This document shows positions 1 to 8,048 of a stretch of 50,988 nucleotides of DNA, in pieces; position 1 is the stretch's first letter; every line of letters begins with the position of its first letter. The stretch spans positions 1 through 50,988 of the forward strand of contig JAPLUI010000243.1 in the NCBI GenBank assembly GCA_026397725.1. The letters are read 5' to 3'. The notes beneath the pieces are model-generated. The model was given only the letters and a program-made list of their open reading frames with translations. It did no database searches and was not told where the DNA came from. The position numbers were made by a program, and so were the translations under genes. This stretch comes from Verrucomicrobiota bacterium. GTDB lineage: Bacteria > Verrucomicrobiota > Verrucomicrobiia > Verrucomicrobiales > Akkermansiaceae.

Positions 1-130
1 GCCTCGCATCTAACACGATGCGGGCGCCGCATCATGCCGCCAATGGATGACAAGCAGCGGCCTTCCTGACTGCGCATGGTCAAGCTACTGCGGCTCGCGG
101 AGCTCTCGATAAATATGTGTATACTCGTCA

Positions 131-306
131 GGGCAACGCCCAAGGTCACGCGCCGTCAAGCGATTTGAGGGCTGAAAGCCCGGGCTATCCGGCGACAGGC
201 CCGGTGCCCGGCACTGCATGGGGCGGGCTTTCAGCCCTCAATGACATCGGTTTGATCGCTACCCAGGGCGTTGCCCTGGGCTGGCATATTGCCGGGCCGT
301 TGGCCC
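131..306. repeat. Array of palindromic units (REP-like)
   Basis: Four nested or successive inverted repeats are visible. GGGC-AAC-GCCC lies at 131-141. An 18-bp perfect inverted repeat has arms at 165-182 and 224-241 (TGAGGGCTGAAAGCCCG and its complement) around a 41-nt spacer. CCCAGGGC-GTT-GCCCTGGG lies at 262-280 and GGGCC-GTT-GGCCC at 294-306. Several share an AAC/GTT loop, which suggests one repeat family. The open frame across it is only a translation of the palindromes. Function is unknown; such arrays can be mobilised non-autonomous repeats or RNA stability elements. Confidence 0.7.
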
Positions 307-432
307 TGAAGACTGCCAGGTCACTTGCCGGAATTCAGCGCCAATTCGTCACCGTCTTGAGCGGCGGGTATGAGGCGACTTGTGGTTCGAGTTTCCCTTT
401 TCCAAGACCTAAGAACTCAAATCTGTCGAACC

Positions 433-477
433 ATGCTCAACCCCATCCTCTTTATCAAACGCTTCGTGCAGGATTTC
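433..477 (+). repeat. Truncated copy of the helicase gene start (direct repeat)
   Basis: These 45 bases match 1023-1067, the start of the downstream helicase remnant, with five mismatches. Both begin CCATGCTCAA and translate to MLNPILF..R.VQDF. After position 477 the similarity ends and no gene continues. The two copies flank the antitoxin-like HTH gene, so this is either the stump of a second helicase copy or a duplication left by the event that placed the HTH gene here. Confidence 0.75.
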
Positions 478-579
478 GGAGTGATCCTGTCAATCGTCTG
501 TCAATCGTCTTGCCTTTCCAGTCCTACAGAAATTTCACTTGTTGCATTTATTTCAGATAAGCGCCATCTTGTTCCCGCC

Positions 580-1014
580 ATGAGCAAGACCCTCCAACCA
601 TCCCGACTGAGCCCGAGCGAGCAGGGGGACCTGCGAAGCCTGCTGGACGCCCTGCACGGCTCCGCTCGATCCGCCACCGCCACCATCACCGTGGGAAGGA
701 CGCCGCTTTCCCTACCGCCGCCCGCCCTGGGCCTCGTCACTGAGTTGGTGGAACACCTTGCGGCAGGCCGCTCCGTCACCGTTCTCAGCGGCGAGGAGGA
801 GATTTCACCGCGGGAAGCGGCGGAGTTGCTGGGCGTTTCCCGCCCCTTTGCCGCCCGCTTGCTCGATGAGGGGCGAATCCCGAGCCGACGCGTGGGCACC
901 CACCGCCGGGCCTTTGTGAGGGACGTGCTCGCCTACCGGGAGCGCCAGCACGCGGCGCGGGTCGCCGCACTGGACGAACTCGCCGCGGAAGGGCAGCGAC
1001 TCAACCTCGGATAA
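580..1014 (+). CDS. Excisionase/antitoxin-type helix-turn-helix DNA-binding protein
   Basis: This 144-residue protein has an excisionase-type HTH at about residues 75-120 (ISPREAAELLGVSRP, then the RRVGTHRR wing). The C-terminal tail is charged and helical (RERQHAARVAALDELAAEGQ). The N-terminal 70 residues are a conserved-looking lead-in. This layout is typical of antitoxins paired with PIN-domain ribonuclease toxins, where the antitoxin also represses the operon. Here the usual toxin frame is absent: the helicase remnant starts 8 nt after the stop. The ATG at 580 was chosen because the upstream extension has no family character and runs through the helicase-start duplication. It could instead regulate a mobile island. 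Family assignment is fairly sure; the partner function is inferred. Confidence 0.7.
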   Translation: MSKTLQPSRLSPSEQGDLRSLLDALHGSARSATATITVGRTPLSLPPPALGLVTELVEHLAAGRSVTVLSGEEEISPREAAELLGVSRPFAARLLDEGRIPSRRVGTHRRAFVRDVLAYRERQHAARVAALDELAAEGQRLNLG

Positions 1015-1022
1015 CAACAGCC

Positions 1023-2784
1023 ATGCTCAATCCCATCCTCTTCACCGAACGCGTCGTGCAGGATTTCCTGCGCTATCAGCTCACCGCCTATCCGTTCGCC
1101 GACAAGGGGCTCTATGCCCAGATGCGGCAACTGCTGAATCTGGAGGAGACCCGGCGCAGCCCGCTGCTCAAAGGACCCTACGTCAGCCTGAGCCGGACCT
1201 TTGAGGAGGGCATTGCCGTGGCGGACGCGGTGAAGGAAGGCTGGCTGCACCCGCACCTCACGCAGCTCATCAGCCACCCGCACCTGAGTCGGCTGCGGGC
1301 ACTGGTCCATGAACGGCTTCAGGAGGGGTATGTTTCGCTCGGCGACTTGGTGGCATGGTTGGATGACCGCCTCGATAAGGACGACTCGCTTAGCAATGCG
1401 CTCGCCCCGGAGGTCTGGCGCGCCCACCGCAAAGCCGGTGCCACCGCGGAGCACCACAAGGCGCGGAAATTCTTCCTGCGTGCCCAGGTGCTGCGGGAAC
1501 TGACCATCGGCATGCGCCAACGCATCGGTCTGGAACCGTGGGGCAGGCTGTCGGTGACCTACACTCCGCTCAGGGCAACGGATGCGTTTTTCTCCAAGTG
1601 GAGCGACCGGATAGAAATGCCCGTCGATGAACTCCTGCGCGGCGTGGAATTGTTACTCGACCGGGAGCGCCGCAATTCCCACCTGCTGCTGGACCGGGAA
1701 AACCACATTTTCACCCGCTACTGGCGCGAGGGAATGCGGGAAATCCAGCGCGGCTTCCTGCCGCTGCTGCCGGACGTTCCCGTCGGGCTGGTGCTTCGCC
1801 GGACCCCTACCCACAACGAGAACCGGATCCGCCAATGGCTCGGCAAGGGCAATTCCATCATCCGCCAGGCGGCGGACAAATGGCGTGTGCCGGAATCGCT
1901 GCGGACCGAGTTCGTGGAGGAACTCTGGCAATATCTGACCAAGGATGCGTGCGTGCTGGTGGATGTCCGGTTGCTCAACAGCAAGAACGAAGCCCTGCCG
2001 AATTGCGCCGATGCCCATCAGATCGACGGGGATGTGCTCCGGATTTCCGCCTCGGAGAAGCGCGGGGTCTATCGCTGCAAGACTTGCCGGCAAACCGCCA
2101 ACCGCCAGCCGCCGCGGATGAAGTGCCTGGCCTTCAATTGCACGTTTCCAACTGCCCGTCATGATCGTCGGCATGGAGCAGAAACGCCACGACGGCGGCA
2201 AAGCCTACAAGTGGGGAGCGACCTGCGTACTGCATCGGCAGAACGTCCACATGCGCCTGGTGAATCTGGGTCCGCAGGACAAAATTTCCCAGGGCAGTCT
2301 CGGCTACCCGGTCTGTTTGGTCAGCGGACAGAGTCGATCGCCGTATGCCTCACAGGAGGAGCTGAACAACTTCATGGAAAACCAACTGGAGCGCTGTGGC
2401 ACGAGTCCCGAAATGGCGCTTGGGTTTTACGCGGACGTCGTGGCGCAAGGCCTGAGGTTCCAGGACCTGTCCGACAAAAAGACCGCCTACAGTGTGGGTG
2501 AGACTCTCCGCCTCGCCGGCTCCCTTGTGCTTGATATGGAACCTGACGACCTCCTGTTGCTGATGATTCCACAGGTTGGCGAAGAGAAGGTCGATCTGAT
2601 TCTTTATGACCCCATGCCCGGTGGCTCCGGTTTGCTCAAACAGATGATCGAGGCCTGGCCGGTCCTGATCGAGACTGCCAATGATCCCGTGTCGCTCGCC
2701 GCGTTGCTCTACACTCTGGCCAGGAAACTGGTGAACAAGGCACAGGCGGAGGAGATTCGGGCGCAGTTTCAGACGGAGAAGTGA
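1023..2784 (+). pseudogene. Broken DEAD/DEAH-type helicase with C-terminal DUF1998 (MZB) remnant
   Basis: Two frames together look like the ends of one very large SF2 helicase. The first (1023 to about 2150) opens with MLNPILFTERVVQDFLRYQL and an SLEETRRSPLLKGPY-like segment, which I recall from the N-terminus of large DUF1998-type helicases. No Walker A, DEAH or helicase motif VI is present, so the ATPase core appears deleted after about residue 95. Near 2140-2160 the frame changes. The second frame (to 2784) continues LPVMIVGMEQ and carries the DUF1998 core (ETLRLAGSLVLDMEPDD, LILYDPMPGGSGLL). The cysteine cluster that normally ends this domain is missing. These are three independent lesions: core loss, frame shift and truncated end. 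Members of the family act in DNA repair (MrfA) or defence islands. The first frame could conceivably still make a protein. Confidence 0.65.
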
Positions 2785-3098
2785 GATGATGGGATCAATC
2801 CACAAAATCGAGACCAAGGCTCTTTCCCGACACAATTATCTTGCAGCCCTGATTTCAAGATGTCCGAGTAGCGAACCATGTGGCGGCGGCCATGGTCTTG
2901 GCAATCCGCCATCGCGGTGAGGACTTCCTTGTATGCAGAGGAGGGCCGCTCTGTCCATGACTTTTCCAGTAGCTTCCGCACTGGCAAACCCAGTCTTCTC
3001 TTCGACGCATTTCCTAGCCGGGGCAAGGAATTTCCCGCAGGAATTTCCCGCAGGGGAGTTGCAAATCCCCGCCCCTGCCACGCGCCTTCCCATTGCTG
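2785..3098. other. Intergenic region with tandem 13-mer and hairpin
   Basis: No credible gene was seen. A 13-base unit, GGAATTTCCCGCA, occurs twice in tandem at 3027-3052. It is followed by an inverted repeat GCAGGGG (3050-3056) / CCCCTGC (3072-3078). The hairpin lies just downstream of the minus-strand oxidoreductase and could end its transcript, but no T-run follows it on that strand. The two flanking genes converge here. Confidence 0.5.
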
Positions 3099-4121
3099 CT
3101 AGAGTGCCACGCTCCGCCCGGTCCGGATCGATTCGCCTTCGGCTTCGCAAATTTCCACCGCGCTGGCACCGTCGTGGCCGGTGACCGTACTGGGCGCAGT
3201 GCCCTCGACGATGCACTTGACCATGTAGCTGAGTTCGCCGAGGTACCCGTCGCCGGGTTCGACGGTGATCGTGCGTGCTTGTTGGCCGGTCTCGAACAGG
3301 CGCAGGGCCTCGGTGCCACGCTTGCTGTTATAGTCCAGCGTGGCGTTCTCGAAGATGACGGTGAAGGCCATTTCAAAGCCGTGGCCGTCGCCCATCACCC
3401 AGCCGCCTTCCGCGGAGACCGCCGCACCACCCGCGACTTGATACTGCGCCACGACGTGGTCAATCGCCCCGCTATAGAGCGTGAAGCCCTGCGCGAATAC
3501 CGCCTGCGGCCGCCCAAAACAGTACTGCACGAAGTCCGCATCGTGGATGTGCAGATCCAGAATTGCGCCGCCGGATTTCGTACCATCGAAGAAATGCTCG
3601 CGGCCCCAGGCGGGCGGTTCGGACACGCGGCGGAAGCGGGCGGCCAGCACCCGGCCATAGCGATGCTCATCAATCGCCTGCTTGAGCCAGACATACTCGG
3701 GCCAGAATCGGATGCACATGGCGGGCATGAAGAAGCCCTTGGCGCTCGCTGCCGCAGCGGCAATCCCGCGGGCGGCGGCGGCGGTGCGGGCCAGCGGCTT
3801 TTCGCAGATGACGTGCTTGCCGGCCTGGAGCGCGGCGATGGCAAGTTGCGGATGCGCCAGCGTCGGCACACAGATGTCGATCAAGTCGATGGTCGGCTCG
3901 GCCAACAGTTCGGCCAGGTCGCGGGTCGCCTTGATCCGGGTCATGTCGAAGCTGAGGGAGTCGTCCTGGCCAAGGTTGCCGCCGGCGGCGCTGAGCACGC
4001 CATTGACCGGCAGGCGGACGGCGTCACAGAGCGCGACGATGCGGGCGGTGGGGATGTTGCGGTAGGCCTTGAGGTGGGTGATGCCCATGAAACCAAGTCC
4101 GACGACGGCGACGTTAATCAT
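3099..4121 (-). CDS. Gfo/Idh/MocA family oxidoreductase
   Basis: This 340-residue cytoplasmic NAD(P)-dependent sugar or polyol oxidoreductase has no signal peptide. The Rossmann motif GLGFMG is at residues 8-13, the signature EKPLA at 107-111 has the catalytic Lys, and the C-terminal domain has GGAILDLHIHD (D189 and H193 are the expected catalytic pair). The length is normal for the family. It lies 179 bases downstream of the sugar isomerase on the same strand, and the two may be cotranscribed. Members of this family oxidise or epimerise sugars and inositols, often through 3-keto intermediates. The exact substrate cannot be read from sequence. Confidence 0.93.
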   Translation of the reverse strand: MINVAVVGLGFMGITHLKAYRNIPTARIVALCDAVRLPVNGVLSAAGGNLGQDDSLSFDMTRIKATRDLAELLAEPTIDLIDICVPTLAHPQLAIAALQAGKHVICEKPLARTAAAARGIAAAAASAKGFFMPAMCIRFWPEYVWLKQAIDEHRYGRVLAARFRRVSEPPAWGREHFFDGTKSGGAILDLHIHDADFVQYCFGRPQAVFAQGFTLYSGAIDHVVAQYQVAGGAAVSAEGGWVMGDGHGFEMAFTVIFENATLDYNSKRGTEALRLFETGQQARTITVEPGDGYLGELSYMVKCIVEGTAPSTVTGHDGASAVEICEAEGESIRTGRSVAL

Positions 4122-4300
4122 AAGTTTGTTGAAGGGATGAAGTTGGAAAGCGCAGATGGATGTGGATGAACGCAGCGAGGATCAGGCACCTGGCTGCCTG
4201 ATGACATCACCAGCGGTCACCCGTTTGGAGCTTGGGATCGCTGACATGGGTAATGCAAGATCAAGGTCCATCTGCGGTTCAAAATCGCTACTCTGTCAGG

Positions 4301-5152
4301 TCATGCGCCTAGCAGTTTCTCGACGAAGTGGCGGCCGGCGGCAATGTCGGCGCCACGGGGGCTGCCGGCTTCGCGCTCGAAGCAGAAGAAGCCGGGGAAG
4401 CGGATTTCGGCCATGGTGGTGAAGAAGGCGGGCCAGTCCACCTGGCCGGTGCCGACGGGGACTTCGTTGCCCCAGGTGCCGGGCACGAGGGGCGCGGTGG
4501 CGTCCTTGAGGTGGCAGGACCGCACGCGGCTGCCGAGGGTGCGGAGCGCCGCGATGGGATCCCCGTTGTTATAGAGCAGCATGTTGGCGGGGTCGAAATT
4601 CACCGCCACGTTCGGTTCATCCAGGTGCTCGAGAAACGCCACCAGCGACGTGGCGGTTTCCTGGCCGGTTTCACAGCAGAGCGTGAGGCCGTGCCCGGCA
4701 AAGAGCCGCGCCACCTGGCGCATCCGGCCGATCATTTTGGCGAAGGCCGGATCGCTCGGCTCATGCGGCAGAAAGCCGGCGTGGGTCATCACGAGGTCCA
4801 GGCCGAGCTGCCGGGCGATGGAGGCCGTGGCCTGGAGGTTGTTCCAGTTCTGGTCCCAGGTGGCATCGGGCACCAGGCCGCCTGTGCGGCGGATGGTTTC
4901 GAGGGTCGTGTAGTCCTCGCCGACCGTGCGAAACATCCCGGACACGACGCTGATGCCCGCGTCCGCAAACAGCGCCGGCAACTTGCCCCAGACCGCGGCG
5001 TGCTCGCGGAGCGGATCGAGATCGAGCTGCACGCGCGTGAGACCGAGGGCCAGCAACTGGGTGACCAGGTTGGCCGGATCGCTGGGCCGCAGCGACCAAC
5101 TGCACACCGCCAGGCGGGATCGGAAGGATTGGAATAAGGCTGGCATTTTCAT
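4301..5152 (-). CDS. Sugar phosphate isomerase/epimerase (xylose isomerase-like TIM barrel)
   Basis: This 283-residue protein has the AP-endonuclease-2/xylose-isomerase-like TIM barrel pattern. Likely divalent-metal ligands are E161 (CCETGQE), D187 (VNFDPANM), H214 (SCHLKD) and E259/E261 (FCFERE). No export signal is present, so it is cytoplasmic. It precedes the Gfo/Idh/MocA gene on the same strand, and that pairing is common in sugar and inositol catabolism. The start could be residue 1 or Met3. The gene diverges from the Tat-exported oxidoreductase across a 375-base region. Members include inosose and 3-keto-sugar isomerases; the substrate is unknown. Confidence 0.9.
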   Translation of the reverse strand: MKMPALFQSFRSRLAVCSWSLRPSDPANLVTQLLALGLTRVQLDLDPLREHAAVWGKLPALFADAGISVVSGMFRTVGEDYTTLETIRRTGGLVPDATWDQNWNNLQATASIARQLGLDLVMTHAGFLPHEPSDPAFAKMIGRMRQVARLFAGHGLTLCCETGQETATSLVAFLEHLDEPNVAVNFDPANMLLYNNGDPIAALRTLGSRVRSCHLKDATAPLVPGTWGNEVPVGTGQVDWPAFFTTMAEIRFPGFFCFEREAGSPRGADIAAGRHFVEKLLGA

Positions 5153-5527
5153 GGTTCAAAACACGGTGGGACAGGAAACGCCGCGGTTGCCAAGGCTCGG
5201 AAACCGCGATGCCCGGCAGCATTGCCGGAAGTGCCATGGCTGGCAAGCCGATTCAACCATTTTCATGGCGATTGCGCTTAAGCAGGCTCTTCCTGGTGTC
5301 AAGTCATCCGGCTTTGCCCCAAGCTCCCACCTGCTTGCCTGGCTCTGCGGAACCATACGAGCATCCTCAGTGGGGCAGGCAGTTGTGCCCATGAATCCCC
5401 CGCCAGGCAATCTTCAACATCCCAGCTCCGATCCCCACTTGGCGGCTTTCTCATGCGCGGGAACTCCCCCGGCAAATTCCTGGCAATCCATCGAAAGAAC
5501 CCGCCACGGCATGGCGTACGGCCTTTG
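5153..5527. promoter_or_regulatory. Divergent intergenic region between two sugar-enzyme genes
   Basis: This 375-base region separates the minus-strand isomerase from the plus-strand oxidoreductase and must hold both promoters. A 7-bp inverted repeat CGCGGTT (5182-5188) / AACCGCG (5202-5208) lies close to the isomerase start and is a possible operator. I could not pick convincing -35/-10 pairs. Confidence 0.35.
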
Positions 5528-6787
5528 ATGAACACCAGCACAGCCAGCAGCGTAATCCACCCCAAGCCGGTTTCCCGCCGGCGATTCCTTGGCACCGCCC
5601 TCGCCACGTCGGCAGTCGCGGGGATCGTCCACAGTGCCGACAGCCATGCCCAGGAGGCGGGGTCGGCGCCACCTGCGGCGTTTGACCGCAAGCTCAAGCT
5701 CGGCCTGATCGGCTGCGGCGGGCGCGGCACCTGGCTGGGCGGGCTGTTCCAACAGCACGGCGGCTACCAGATCCACGCCACCGCGGATTATTTCCAAGCC
5801 CAGGCTGACCAGGCGGGCGACAAGTTCGGCGTGGCCAAGGCGCGGCGCTTTTCCGGACTCTCGGCCTACCAGCGGCTGCTCGAGAGCGGGGTCGAGGCGG
5901 TGACCGTGGTCAACCTCCCCCGCTTCCATGCCGGCCACGCCCAGGCTGCCATCGCCGCCGGTTGCCATGTCTATGCGGCCAAACCGGTGGCCATCGATGT
6001 GCCCGGCGCGCTCAAGGTGCAGGCCGTGGGCAGGTTGGCGACGCAGCAGAAGCTCGTCTATCTGGTGGACTATCAGATTCCGACCGATCCGGTGAACCTC
6101 GAGGTGGTCAAGCGCATCCATGCGGGTGCCCTCGGCAAGCTGATGCATGTGGACAGCCTTGGCTTCAGTTCGGTGTGGCCCGATCCTCCGGAGCGCAAGG
6201 CCGAGAATCTGTTGCGTTCCGGCAACTGGATCACCGCCATCCCCTTGTCCGGGGATTTCATCGTCGAATACAGCATCCACACCATCAACGCCGTGTTGTG
6301 GGCGGTGGGCAAGCGACCGGTCAAGGCCAGCGGCCGCACCCGGCGCTGCCGCGCCAACGCCCATGGCGACGGCCGCGACCTCTATCTGGTCAGTTATGAA
6401 TTCGACGACGGGCTGGTGTGGACGCACCGCTGCCAAGCCTTGAACAACGGTCAGGATGTGTTGATCCGCTGCGAGGTCTATGGCGATGCCGCCTACGCCC
6501 ACGTCAATTACTGGGGCAAGTCGTTCCTGCGCGGTGGCCCCAGCCAATTCGGCGGCGGCCCGGTCGACAACCTTTACGACCAGGGAGCCAAGCGCAACAT
6601 CGCCACGTTCTATCAGAACATCGTCGGCGGCAACTTCGACAACCCGACGCCCCAACAGGCCGGTGACGACGCCCTGACCGGCGTTCTCGGTCGCGAAGCC
6701 GCCTCGCGCAACAAGGAACTGACGATGCAGGAAATCATCGCTGAAAACCAGGGATTGGAGTTTGACATGACCGGGCTCAAGGACTGA
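5528..6787 (+). CDS. Tat-exported Gfo/Idh/MocA family oxidoreductase
   Basis: This 419-residue oxidoreductase has a twin-arginine signal (SRRRFLGTALATSAVAG, residues 16-32) followed by AHAQ-like processing near residue 41. The Rossmann motif GCGGRG is at 62-67. The usual EKP triad is replaced by AAKPVAID, keeping the catalytic Lys. Tat export implies folding with bound NAD(P) before transport, as in glucose-fructose oxidoreductase relatives. The ATG at 5528 was chosen because the signal begins soon after it; the upstream extension from 5453 has no signal-like character. The next gene encodes a ThuA protein. Likely role is periplasmic oxidation or epimerisation of a saccharide; the substrate is unknown. 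Confidence 0.92.
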   Translation: MNTSTASSVIHPKPVSRRRFLGTALATSAVAGIVHSADSHAQEAGSAPPAAFDRKLKLGLIGCGGRGTWLGGLFQQHGGYQIHATADYFQAQADQAGDKFGVAKARRFSGLSAYQRLLESGVEAVTVVNLPRFHAGHAQAAIAAGCHVYAAKPVAIDVPGALKVQAVGRLATQQKLVYLVDYQIPTDPVNLEVVKRIHAGALGKLMHVDSLGFSSVWPDPPERKAENLLRSGNWITAIPLSGDFIVEYSIHTINAVLWAVGKRPVKASGRTRRCRANAHGDGRDLYLVSYEFDDGLVWTHRCQALNNGQDVLIRCEVYGDAAYAHVNYWGKSFLRGGPSQFGGGPVDNLYDQGAKRNIATFYQNIVGGNFDNPTPQQAGDDALTGVLGREAASRNKELTMQEIIAENQGLEFDMTGLKD

Positions 6788-6788
6788 C

Positions 6789-6815
6789 ATGGGGCGGCTT
6801 CGTGAAGCCCCCCAT
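6789..6815. other. Intergenic stem-loop
   Basis: ATGGGGCGGCTTC pairs with GAAGCCCCCCAT around a GTG loop with one bulged base. It begins one base after the oxidoreductase stop codon. No T-run follows, so it is more likely an mRNA stability or weak termination element than a strong terminator. Confidence 0.5.
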
Positions 6816-6902
6816 GGCTCCCGCACGCCGCGCCGTACCCTGGGTTGCTTCGCCGCGGTTTTTCCAAAGCAATTTCCCGCCAGCAAACAAGCCGTTCTAA
6901 CA

Positions 6903-7883
6903 ATGAATGAAACCATGAACATGACCGCCCGTTCCCGAACTATCCTGGCCGGCCTGCTTGGCACCTGCGCGTGGCTCGGCACGGCCGCCCCCGCGCAGGA
7001 ACCGGTGTCCTCGCCGGCAGGGGCGCGTGACCAGCGCCACTCCGGAGCGGCCTTGGTCAGGCCCTCCGGCACCGCCGCGGTGGCGAGCAAAATCCTGCTG
7101 GCCGAGACCACGCCCGGCAATCCGGCGGCCGGTGGAGTCAGCGTGAGCGGTGGGGAGGTGGCCGCCGCCAAGCCGCCGGTCTCGCCGCCGGACCTTGCGC
7201 CGCCGGCCGTCGGCACGAAAGTCCTGTTAGTGACGGGCCTGGATTATCCCGGTCATCCCTGGCAGCAGACCGCGCCGGCCTTGAAAAAGCTGCTGGAAGA
7301 GGATCCGCGGCTCAAAGTCCGGATCGTTGAGGATCCGAATGTGCTGGCCTCGCCGCAGCTCACGGATTGGGATGTGGTCATCCTTCATTTCATGGACTGG
7401 GAGCAGCCCGGGCCCGGGCCTGAGGCGCGGGAAAACCTCAAGCGGTTTGTCGCCGGCGGCAAGGGGCTGATGTTGACGCACTTTGCGTGCGGAGCATGGG
7501 ATGGCAACGAATGGCCGGAGTTCAGGCGCCTGGCGGGCCGGGTGTGGGATCCCAAACTGCCGGCCCACGATCCGCTCGGGAAGTTCCGCGTCGAGATAGC
7601 CGACCCGGAGCATCCGATCACCAAGGGCATGGCACCCTTCGACACCATTGACGAACTCTACACCTGCCTTGCCGGGGATGCGCCGATCCAGGTGCTGGCG
7701 AAAGCCACCTCGAAGGTGGACCACAAGGACTACCCGATGGCCTTCGTGCTGGACTATGGCAAAGGCCGGGTGTTCCATACGGTGCTGGGCCATGATGTGC
7801 AGGCATACACCAACAGTCCCGGCGTGGGCGCACTCATGCGTCGAGCTTGCGCCTGGACCGCCGGAATCAAGCCCGCCCGCTAG
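6903..7883 (+). CDS. Secreted ThuA-domain protein
   Basis: This 326-residue protein has an N-terminal Sec-type signal (ILAGLLGTCAWLGTAAPAQE) and a low-complexity linker to about residue 105. A ThuA/glutamine-amidotransferase-like fold follows: VLLVTGLDYPGHPW, a DVVILHFMDW strand, GLMLTHFACGAW, and the C-terminal GKGRVFHTVLGHD. ThuA-like proteins occur next to Gfo/Idh/MocA enzymes throughout the PVC group and are linked to trehalose and other keto-sugar breakdown. The start at 6903 puts the signal peptide at the N-terminus; 6918 is an alternative. The word CTAACA lies immediately before the start codon. Export and family are clear; the exact reaction is not. Confidence 0.88.
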   Translation: MNETMNMTARSRTILAGLLGTCAWLGTAAPAQEPVSSPAGARDQRHSGAALVRPSGTAAVASKILLAETTPGNPAAGGVSVSGGEVAAAKPPVSPPDLAPPAVGTKVLLVTGLDYPGHPWQQTAPALKKLLEEDPRLKVRIVEDPNVLASPQLTDWDVVILHFMDWEQPGPGPEARENLKRFVAGGKGLMLTHFACGAWDGNEWPEFRRLAGRVWDPKLPAHDPLGKFRVEIADPEHPITKGMAPFDTIDELYTCLAGDAPIQVLAKATSKVDHKDYPMAFVLDYGKGRVFHTVLGHDVQAYTNSPGVGALMRRACAWTAGIKPAR

Positions 7884-8048
7884 CCCGGCTCCCCCCCAGT
7901 TGAAATTCCAAATCATATATCATAACTTCCAAACCATAGATGCTTAGGAGGCACTGCTCTCTTCCCTAACCCTATTCGGACTCATCGCTTCCGACTGGAA
8001 TTCAAGGCTTGGGATCGGCCGCTTCCTTTGCCCCCACCCTTCCATCAC

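Noticed and set aside
117..560. 147-residue open frame at the window start
   Set aside because: It is mostly a translation of the palindromic repeat array and has no family character.
3093..4169. 358-residue plus-strand frame opposite the first oxidoreductase
   Set aside because: It is the antisense shadow of a clear Gfo/Idh/MocA gene with intact motifs.
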